Below, piece by piece: positions 56,989 to 64,000 of a stretch of 64,000 bases of DNA. How positions within the stretch are numbered: the first letter of the stretch is position 1; every line of letters begins with the position of its first letter. The translations under genes and the position numbers were made by a program. Location of the stretch: contig OZ024833.1 of assembly GCA_964016985.1 (NCBI GenBank), forward strand, positions 60,897,463 to 60,961,462, written 5' to 3'. Under the pieces are notes generated by a model. It made no database searches and was not told where the DNA came from. It saw only the letters and a list, made by a program, of their open reading frames with translations. Origin of the DNA: Anodontia alba (lineage: Eukaryota; Mollusca; Bivalvia; Lucinida; Lucinidae).

Positions 56989-57332
56989 AGTCGAACCTCA
57001 ATGGCTCGAACATCTTTGGGACCATGGAAATTCGTTCAAGACATGGGTGGTTCGAGCCACTGAGGGTTAATTATGGTGCCAAGCCAGGAAGCAAATAACG
57101 ATAATTTAGGATTTTTTTTTTTTGATTTTCTACACAATTATTGTATGTTGTGTGTACTCATTAGAATTGCCTCATCGAGGCAATTATAATGAGTACACTC
57201 AACATACAATTTCACGTTAAAATAAGAAAATTTCCTTAAATATTTGTTTTCTTAAGCTATCGGAAGAATTTCATAGGACTCAAAAACGAGTTCGAATTAG
57301 CCATCGGTGTTCGAGCCATCGAGGTTCGACTG
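56989..57332. mobile_element. MITE F3
   Basis: TCGAACCTCAATGGCTCGAA to GAGCCATCGAGGTTCGACTG, TA on the right. Same hairpin core. Confidence 0.8.
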
Positions 57333-57593
57333 TATAGAGGTTTTGGTATACTTGTTTGCTGGATCCCTAAAAAGCACTGCTTGGATGTATTTTTCAAAAC
57401 TGCCAGCACAGGGAATTCCATTTGGAAATTAATTTTACAACATAAACAACCAGTGTACACACAGATCAGCTTCTGCAGCCATGCAGTCTGATCAGGGTCT
57501 AAGATGTTTGCTAATAGAATGCTTACAGTGAACAGCATAGGTCTATGCCATTTGCTTATAGAATGCTTAAGGGCCATTGGTTTTCTTAAGGAC

Positions 57594-57842
57594 CAGGGTC
57601 CAGTTGTTCAAAGCATTGTTAGCTTAACAAGCTCGTTAGTGGTCAAAATGTTAACTGTTCTAGTAAGTACAATATCTTTTTCTCAGTTATTTTTGTTGAA
57701 AAAATGTGAGTAGCTTTTGCAAATGCAAAAGCTACTCACATTTTTTCAGCAAAAATATTAACGTATATGCCATATTTAATGACCAAAATTTTAACGATAC
57801 GTTAACTAACGGCATTGTTAGTTTCGAACAACTGGGCCCAGG
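57594..57842. mobile_element. MITE I2, reverse orientation
   Basis: GGGTCCAGTTGTTCAAAGCA to TTCGAACAACTGGGCCCAGG. The centre is the palindrome AAAATGTGAGTAGCTTTTGC / GCAAAAGCTACTCACATTTT. Confidence 0.78.
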
Positions 57843-57967
57843 ATCAGACTGCCTGACTGCGCAGGCTGACCCGAGTCTGTGTCATTATTTCCTCTGGATA
57901 CTCAGCATTTCTTTTCAACAGTATGTTGAGTTTTATGTAATAATATCTCAAAAGGCTTTGACTGAGA

Positions 57968-58045
57968 ATAAAAACAACAACAACAACAAAAGCAATAACA
58001 AAAAAAAGCAAAAACAAAAACAAGAAAAAAAAAAAAAAAAAAATT
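57968..58045 (+). repeat. A-rich (AAC)n/(AAAC)n tract
   Basis: ATAAAAACAACAACAACAAC grading into long A runs. Possibly the eroded tail of a retroelement; no body recognised. Confidence 0.75.
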
Positions 58046-58182
58046 AAAACAAAAACCCAACTGATAACAAACGATCACAAAATAAAAACAGCTTCTGTTT
58101 ACTGTAAGATTTATACATTTTATATATTTGAACTATGAATTAACAACCATAACTGACAGCTGTTTCCTTGTTTTGTTCGTAG

Positions 58183-58313
58183 TGGTGACATCTGCTGGAA
58201 TATTTGTCCTTGACCTTGCTGCCAAGATCGACCAGTGTGCTGAATTCCTCTGCAAAGCCAAATGGGGAGACCTGGAGTTTCCTCCCCCCTTTGGAAGAGA
58301 TGCGTTACCAGCG
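58183..58313 (+). CDS. ACLY: ACLY coding exon 7 (residues 203-246)
   Basis: Encodes VVTSAGIFVLDLAAKIDQCA and then EFLCKAKWGDLEFPPPFGRD, ending ALPA. 'VLDLAAK.D' supplies the acidic metal ligand that pairs with E-x-N-P in the previous exon. 'KWGD.EFPPPFGR' is diagnostic of ACLY. The acceptor TTCGTAG ends at 58182 and the donor is GTTAGT at 58314, followed at once by a long A run. Confidence 0.96.
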
Positions 58314-58375
58314 GTTAGTTTTTTTAAAAAAAAAAAAAAAAAAAAAAACCAAACAAAACGCAAAAAAAAAACTAT

Positions 58376-58587
58376 TTAACCCTTAAAGTGCCAATCACAA
58401 CTGCAGCAGACGATTATTTTTATTTTTTTAAATTTTTTTCAGAGAAAATAAGTCTTGACATTTCATGTGAATCATCTGCTTGGCAGATGATTCACATGAG
58501 ATATCAAGACTTGTTTTCTCTGAAAAATAACAAAACAAAATTTGAATGTCGTCTGCTACAAATTTTGCTTGGCGCTTTAAGGGTTAA
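58376..58587. mobile_element. MITE C1 (reference copy)
   Basis: TTAACCCTTAAAGTGCCAAT to GGCGCTTTAAGGGTTAA with TTAA at both edges. The central hairpin is CATGTGAATCATCTGCTTGG / CAGATGATTCACATGAGAT, enclosed by TCAGAGAAAATAAGTCTTGA and its inverse. Confidence 0.87.
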
Positions 58588-59029
58588 CATTTATCATGCT
58601 TTTGGTTACTTCAGCAGATGGTAAATATACCAGGTATATCATTTAACATGTCATTTAATTTTTCTCCTACTATAGATCTTTGCTATCTGGCACCTAGGTT
58701 TTATAAATCCTGTTGCATTACTCAAATAAGGTGATAATTTTGTCATGATGATTTTAGATAGTCATCTTTGTTTTTGGTCCTGGTAAGAACCTTTTCTGAA
58801 ACAAATTCGTTTTAATTGCTTTTATATTTTAGTATGATAATATTTTCATTAAACAACATTTTTAAAATTAAACAATATTTTTAAAATTTTTACACACAAT
58901 ACAACAGGTTGTGGTGTTTATAAGCAAAAGAACACCAACACTCACTCTGACACAAATCCAGTGAGTGCCGTCCATTTATGTTTTGATGAAAAATTATACA
59001 TTCTAAACTCAGAGCTCAAGATAAGAGGG

Positions 59030-59200
59030 TGTCCACGTAATATCTTTTTTTCTTATTTCTTCATGAAAACATATGTTGTTGGTACACATTAGAAGCACCT
59101 CATGAGTACCTAATGAGTACCCACAACATATATTTTTGTGGAGAAATAAGGAAAATATCAGAACTTTTTGGCTGAAAAAAAAAAAACAAAACAAAAAAAA
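59030..59200. mobile_element. MITE E copy, hairpin arm shortened
   Basis: ATATGTTGTTGGTACACATT / AATGAGTACCCACAACATAT. Confidence 0.62.
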
Positions 59201-59240
59201 AAAAAAAAAAAAACCCTTATCTAGAGCTATGTAAACTGTA

Positions 59241-59453
59241 TTAACCCTTATCCTGCTGAATAAATTAAGATGCCACGCCCACTTCTAATTTTCAGCCAAT
59301 CAGATTACTAGATCAAGATTATTGCTTTAAATTCACATACTTAATGGCAAACAGTGAAGATCAAGATCAGTTGGCTTCTGAAGAAGCTACTGATCTGGAT
59401 CTACACTGTTTGCAAAGGTAGGGTATATCCGGGTTCAGCAGGACAAGGGTTAA
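59241..59453 (-). mobile_element. MITE A15
   Basis: Complete, TTAA both sides. Confidence 0.88.
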
Positions 59454-59624
59454 AGATCACCCAAAGAGTCTGGAATATATATGGTCTTTTAAGCGGAGTG
59501 GGTACACTTTCAGGAGGCATCTCGGTTAAAACCGGGAAAAAATTCTTTCCAGAGGTGCTTGGTGTGCAAGAAAGCAAACAGGAAGTTGGAAAAGTTGTCT
59601 CCCTTGTCAAATCAAAGTACTGAC

Positions 59625-60240
59625 AGCACTTATGGGTCAATTGTCTCTGAGTGTAGGCTGGGAAAATGGTCCTAAATGCGGACTTAAGACTGTTTCATTT
59701 AACCCTTAACTTCCTGTAATTTAAGCAAACAGTGCAGACCCTGGTCAGATGCCATGTTCTGCGGCATCTGAACTGGGTCTGCACTGTTTGCCAATGTCCA
59801 AGCTTTAAACCCAGTCCAGATTTTACAGATAACCCTCTTTATGCAGCACTCGGACATCACAGTGACAGGAATAGTGCAGCTATAAAATAACCTTGTTTCC
59901 TGGATTTCATACAAATGCTATTTGTGTGGATTAACTTTATTGGTCAGCGATAACAGCAATATAACTCAGATTCTTTAGTAACTTTGGGTAGATTCAATCA
60001 ATCCTAAAAAAGGTTTTGAAAAATGTTCGGTTTGGGAATGGAATAGAGCTCAGTTAGTAGACAACAGTTCTTTTGTTTCATAAAGTGAACAACTGGTTGG
60101 TCCGTCTAACATGCGGTTTGATTTTATTGGTCCTTGACAATCACATGGACAACAACCTTAAGGATATTTTGGTGTATGTATACTTTGGGTGAGTTGTAAA
60201 CAACCTAAATATGTAGCAAATGTATCAATTTTCCATAAGA
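59625..60240. repeat. Inverted partner of 45100-45510
   Basis: GTGTAGGCTGGGAAAATGGT to ACAACAACCTTAAGGATATT. The centre GCAGACCCTGGTCAGATGCC / GGCATCTGAACTGGGTCTGC is a hairpin. Confidence 0.6.
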
Positions 60241-60249
60241 CAGGTGGTC

Positions 60250-60425
60250 TCATATAGGTCAGAATATTTTTCATATTTCTGCACAAAAACATATGTTATG
60301 GTATTCATCGGAAGTACCTTGCTGAGGTGCTTCTAAAGAGTACTCACAAGAAATATTTTCTGGGAAAAAATAAGAAAAAAGTGTCAATAATTTTTGGTTG
60401 GAGAAAAGTCTTACCTGGAGATTTT
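60250..60425. mobile_element. MITE E copy, diverged
   Basis: AACATATGTTATGGTATTCA / GAGTACTCACAAGAAATATT with AGTACCTTGCTGAGGTGCTT at the tip. Confidence 0.6.
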
Positions 60426-60689
60426 TTTTTTTTCCTATCAAAAAGTATTTATATTTTAGCCAGTGCACAATAAAACCTACAATAAGGCCTGCGTAACCAG
60501 TGAAAACTCTGATCAGCCTGTACATTCACCCAGTATGGCAAAGGTTCTCATTTATTCCTCTTTGGATAGACCAGAGGCTATAGAAGGTACATGCCATCAG
60601 CAAAGATTCTGATTAGACTATGCGGATGCATAGGCTGATCTGAGGCTTCCGTTGTCGCACAAGTCTTATTGTAGGTTTTTTGTGAGCTG

Positions 60690-60796
60690 GCTCATGTTAC
60701 TTATTTCTCTGCAGAAACATATGTTGTGGGTACTCATTAGAAGTGCCTCAGTGAGGAGCTTCTAATGAGTACCCACAACATGTTTGTAATGGAGAA
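60690..60796. mobile_element. MITE E copy, truncated by MITE A16
   Basis: Hairpin TTGTGGGTACTCATTAGAAG / CTTCTAATGAGTACCCACAA, then MITE A16 begins at 60797. Confidence 0.65.
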
Positions 60797-61010
60797 TTAA
60801 CCATTGTCCTGCTGAACGAGGATATACCCTGCATTTGCAAACAGTGTAGATCCAGATCAGTTGGCTTCTGAAGAAGCCAACTGATCTGGATCTGCACTGT
60901 TTGCCATTAAAAATGTGAATTTATAGAAATCATCCTGATCAAGTAATCTGATTGGCTGAAAATTTGCAGTGGGCGTGGCATCTTGATTTATTCAGCAGGA
61001 CAAGGGTTAA
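60797..61010 (+). mobile_element. MITE A16, 57 bp upstream of ACLY exon 8
   Basis: Complete with an intact palindrome. Its right edge is 57 bp from the exon at 61068, near the expected branch-point zone. Confidence 0.9.
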
Positions 61011-61067
61011 GAAAACTATTTAACTGGGTACTTCTTTCATCTTGAGTTATGATTCAAATATTTTCAG

Positions 61068-61186
61068 GAAGCATATATAGCCGAGCTCGATGCAAAGAGT
61101 GGTGCATCATTGAAACTTACAGTGTTAAACAAGGCTGGTCGTATCTGGACAATGGTAGCTGGGGGCGGAGCTTCTGTAATATATGC
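61068..61186 (+). CDS. ACLY: ACLY coding exon 8 (residues 247-286)
   Basis: Encodes [20 protein letters not shown] and [20 protein letters not shown] (last codon split). '[16 protein letters not shown]' is one of the strongest ACLY signatures. The acceptor is ATTTTCAG (61066-61067) and the donor GTAAGT at 61187. Phase 2 out. A complete family A MITE ends 57 bp upstream. Confidence 0.96.
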
Positions 61187-61403
61187 GTAAGTAATGTAAT
61201 TACTCAAAGAATTGAGACAATAAGAATTAGGAGTTAAATACCTGACTTTGCCATAATAAAGAAGGTAAGTAATTTACCCATTTTAGACAGCATAAACTGC
61301 CCCACACCATATATTGGAAGAGTCAAATTTCAATTTTAGGTGTGTCAGGCTATGTTATTTAGATATTTCTAGTGAAAAAATAGCTAAATTATTTGCAAAC
61401 AGT

Positions 61404-61695
61404 TTGGGTGGTCGGGTGGTGCGAAGGTGCTGTGTATGTTACATCACCGGGGCGTCCATCTGATATTGGCTTACAATTGGGCAAGGCCTGCTATCCTTGT
61501 AGTGGGTAAGGGTAGAGGGGGAATGTTTTTATTTCTTCTGTTTCTTCACTTTCTTTCCTGTTCCTCTTTCTTCCCTGTCCCTCTCTTTCATCTCCTCTAC
61601 TCTCTCTTCTATCTCTTTTCTCCCTTTCTCTGGGAGACGACACAAAATGACCCTCAAGGGTTGACGTGTCGTTAAACCCCAACACAATCAATCAA
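61404..61695 (+). mobile_element. SINE family 2 copy
   Basis: Nearly identical to the copy at 9319 over the whole length. Target duplication TTTGCAAACAGT / TTTGCTAACAGT. A family 1 SINE inserted a few bases downstream shortly afterwards, using overlapping sequence. Confidence 0.86.
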
Positions 61696-61717
61696 TTTGC
61701 TAACAGTAGAGACCCTG

Positions 61718-62016
61718 GGCCTCGGTGGCTCATTTGGCGTCCGACTGGAGACCAGGAGGTCGCGGGTTCAACCCCTGCCGAGGTCGGCAACATTCTTTCG
61801 TGGAGATTGATCATGAAATATTTTCTACGGTCATTCTCTCCCTTCCACTGATTCAAGAAGGGCAGTTGTCAGTTTCTGGCGAAAGAATGTGCACAATACT
61901 GGTAAACCGCTTAGAGGACTAAGCCTGCCCAGTAAACGTGTGGTTAGGTAAACTGACCGCGCACGACATGACCCCATTGGGTTGACTGGGCCGTAAAACC
62001 TCAACACAAACAAACA
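61718..62016 (+). mobile_element. SINE family 1, full copy with a small head deletion
   Basis: 16 bp perfect duplication AACAGTAGAGACCCTG. Part of the A-box region is missing (CATTTGGCGTCCGACTGGAG). Nearly identical to other young copies elsewhere. Confidence 0.92.
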
Positions 62017-62429
62017 AACAGTAGAGACCCTGATCAGACACTGCATACTGCAGTGTCTGATATGGGTCTGCACTGTTTGTCAGTTATCCTTTTAGGGGTC
62101 TCAAAATGGGTTAAATTACCCTTGGTGTCCCATTTGACCATTTACAATGCATTTTCCTTAATACTGTTGACTGGGCTGCGAAACTCCAAACTAGCCAACC
62201 AACAAGGCATGTTCCAAGGTGTAGAAAAAAAATTTCAGGAGAATAGCTTCACTTTCAGGAGGAAGCAACTGTTAAAATTGTTTTACTCCCTTCTAAAAAG
62301 GGGATTTAAAAAGAGAATTGTCATATATATAGAATTAGGAGTTTATGAAAAATTATTATATCATATAGGAACAAGGAATACCTTCGTATGAAGGGGACAA
62401 CACCTTCAAGAGAAATAACTCTGACATGA

Positions 62430-62630
62430 AACTATTTACCTCCATTCTCACGGGAGCTACTCTTGAAGGAAAGAATTTGTTCCCAGAGCAAATTCTTTCA
62501 TTAAAAGAAACCCCCACTTCCAAAATGCTTCAAGTACTAGGGATGCAAGGACAAAGGCCCCGAATTCATTTCTGCAAAAGGTCTCTCCTTGGAAAAATGT
62601 TGACAAAATCTTCTGGTGTTTACAGTCCTA
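62430..62630. repeat. Dispersed repeat, second copy
   Basis: AAAGAATTTGTTCCCAGAGC then AAATTCTTT, TTCAAGTACTAGGG and TCTCTCCTTGGAAAAATG parallel 47565-47760. Confidence 0.55.
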
Positions 62631-62975
62631 TTACTGATCACAGATATTTGTCTAAGAAATGAGGCAATCAGTAAAGATCCAGGCCAATTAAACAGCCACG
62701 CCCGCTAGCCTGGGTTCTTGCAGTTCACTGTATAACTTCTTAGAAAGTCCAGAGATTGTGCTAATGAATTGGGAAGATATGTTAACCTGTAGTTTTTGAT
62801 CAGTAAACATGGGTTAAGTGTGGCTTTGAGGTCTGTGGTAATAATGAGAAAAAAAGTGAATAATGTAAATTTTTTAAAAAATTGTACATAGAAATAATAT
62901 TGAGATCTATATGTATTTTTTGTCCTTTTTGCCGTCCTCGATGGCTCAATCAATGGGATAACAGGATTTTAACCA

Positions 62976-63204
62976 TTAACCTGCCAATCACAACACTTGT
63001 TGTCTGCTTTGTCGTCTGCTTGTGATTTTTAAAGTCATTTTTGCAAACAGTGTGGACCCAGATCAGTCTGCTCCTCAGTTTGATCAGGGTCCACACTGTT
63101 TGCCTGTATGCAAAAATAGGTTTGAAAAGTTTGCTAGAATATTCAGCAGACGAAATACAGACGACATTTTCAGATGCAGGTTTTTTTGCATTTTAAGGGG
63201 TAAT
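62976..63204. mobile_element. MITE B2, reverse orientation
   Basis: CTGCCAATCACAACACTTGT then GCAAACAGTGTGGACCCAGA and GAAATACAGACGACATTTTC repeat B1 in inverse order. The edges are slightly decayed. Confidence 0.78.
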
Positions 63205-63366
63205 GGCAAACAGTAGAAATGAGCACAGGAAACTTAAATTTTTCATAACATATGTTTCCTTGGAGATATAAGAAAAACTTTAACACATTTTGGTTGAGGA
63301 ACACACCTTATCTATAGCTATGAAGTCTGCCTTAAATTTTGTCTAATACTCACATATCTGTTGCAG

Positions 63367-63503
63367 GGATACAATATGTGATCTTGGAGGAGCATCAGAG
63401 CTGGCCAACTACGGGGAATATTCGGGTGCTCCAAGTGAACAGCAAACATATGAGTATGCTAAAACTGTTCTTGCACTCATGACAGAGGAGAAACATCCTG
63501 AAG
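63367..63503 (+). CDS. ACLY: ACLY coding exon 9 (residues 286-331)
   Basis: Encodes (A)[18 protein letters not shown] and [20 protein letters not shown], ending TEEKHPE plus one base of a Gly codon. '[29 protein letters not shown]' is diagnostic. The acceptor TTGCAG ends at 63366 and the donor GTACGG begins at 63504. Phase 1 out; the next exon should open with the 'GKILIIGGS' block outside the window. A family A MITE begins 40 bp after the donor. Confidence 0.96.
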
Positions 63504-63542
63504 GTACGGCAGAATCCAGTTTGTGCACTCTGGTACCAAAAA

Positions 63543-63718
63543 TTAACCCCTCTTGCTGAGCACGACATGCCCTATCTTAGCAAACAGTGTAGATCCAGAT
63601 CAGTTGGCTTCTTCAAAATATGTGAATTTCTATCAAAAGTCTGGATCAAGTAATCTGATTGGCTGGAAATTAGAAGTGGGCATGGTTATCTTAATTTATT
63701 CAGCATCACAAGGGTTAA
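63543..63718 (+). mobile_element. MITE A17, 40 bp downstream of ACLY exon 9
   Basis: Both TTAA edges are present; the right palindrome arm is deleted. Confidence 0.82.
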
Positions 63719-63957
63719 TCAACTTTTCTAAATCTCATTGACTTACATGTATTTTTAGGCAGGGAAAAGCATGAGTTATATTGTGCCAACTACATTGATT
63801 CAATTAAAAAGAACACTGTTAGAAAGCTGAAAGAATGCAGGAATAAACAAATATTTGGACGGGTTTTTAAAAAAATCTGTCCTTTAAAATAGCGATGTCC
63901 GGGCGGGCCGGTGGGCAGGTGTCAGGGGTTGGGTGTCATCTGACGTTTACCTTTTGT

Positions 63958-64000
63958 TGGTCGGATGTGGCAAAGATGTCGTGTATCTTAGGTCACTTGG
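63958..64000 (+). mobile_element. SINE family 2, 5' end running off the window
   Basis: GGTCGGATGTGGCAAAGATG then TCGTGTATCTTAGGTCACTTGG matches the head of family 2. Confidence 0.65.

Larger units (their letters stand above)
10978..63503 (+). other. ACLY: ATP-citrate lyase gene, 5' portion (nine coding exons, runs off right edge)
   Basis: ATP-citrate lyase is the cytosolic homotetramer that cleaves citrate with CoA and ATP to acetyl-CoA and oxaloacetate, feeding lipid synthesis and acetylation. Nine exons with GT/AG borders join in frame (intron phases 0,0,0,0,2,1,0,2,1) into about 331 residues, roughly the first third of a protein of about 1,100. The part present is the N-terminal ATP-grasp / succinyl-CoA-synthetase-beta-like region. 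The citrate-binding, phosphohistidine and citrate-synthase-like regions must lie beyond the window. The exon carrying the ATG begins after an AG at 10976-10977 and has 21 nt of 5'UTR, so at least one further non-coding exon and the promoter lie upstream; neither could be located. Identification is by recalled family similarity and is very secure. Confidence 0.97.

Noticed and set aside
58128..58386. Intronless ORF around ACLY exon 7
   Set aside because: Only the part between the AG at 58182 and the GT at 58314 matches the protein; the rest reads into a poly-A tract.

Overview
The window is animal genomic DNA, most likely from a bivalve mollusc. It has AT-rich introns with GT/AG boundaries, many tRNA-headed SINEs, tandem-repeat 'pearl'/HINE-like elements of the kind known from bivalves, and mariner and pogo transposons. 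The species call is inference; the eukaryotic, intron-rich nature is seen directly. No bacterial genes, rRNA, functional tRNA or CRISPR arrays were recognised.

The only conserved host gene is the 5' part of ATP-citrate lyase (ACLY) on the + strand. Nine coding exons (10999-11148, 13352-13474, 42710-42772, 45531-45629, 48065-48156, 55912-55991, 58183-58313, 61068-61186, 63367-63503) join in one frame into about 331 residues that follow the family N-terminus without a gap. The gene continues past the right edge. The second coding intron is 29.2 kb; the others are 2.2-7.8 kb.

Nearly everything else is mobile DNA, much of it nested. Positions 3963-10191 hold a dead mariner broken by four insertions. 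Positions 24299-31890 hold tandem-repeat elements, a second dead mariner and SINEs stacked together. At least seven HINE/pearl-like elements share a plan (head hairpin, GTCCGTCC run, 145-180 bp tandem units, tail hairpin ending in CTTGTTT) but not a sequence. TTAA-flanked MITE families (A-D), other MITEs (E-K and singletons), two nearly identical 1.4 kb Tigger-like elements and at least five SINE families fill the introns.

The most complete mobile element is a pogo-superfamily transposon at 49391-52730, in the intron between the fifth and sixth coding exons. It has 25 bp perfect inverted termini, a TA target duplication, an intact 466-residue DDD transposase and, divergently, a 113-residue ORF that reads as a stand-alone HIRAN domain. 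This two-gene layout is the best candidate for an undescribed system here.

Stretches above about 300 bases where I see no gene or clear repeat: 780-2100, 2430-3140, 3300-3960, 10194-10776, 12307-12890, 19944-20670, 31890-32220, 32766-33250, 33750-34190, 43005-43416, 45660-46035, 58590-59030, 60430-60690 and 62033-62430.
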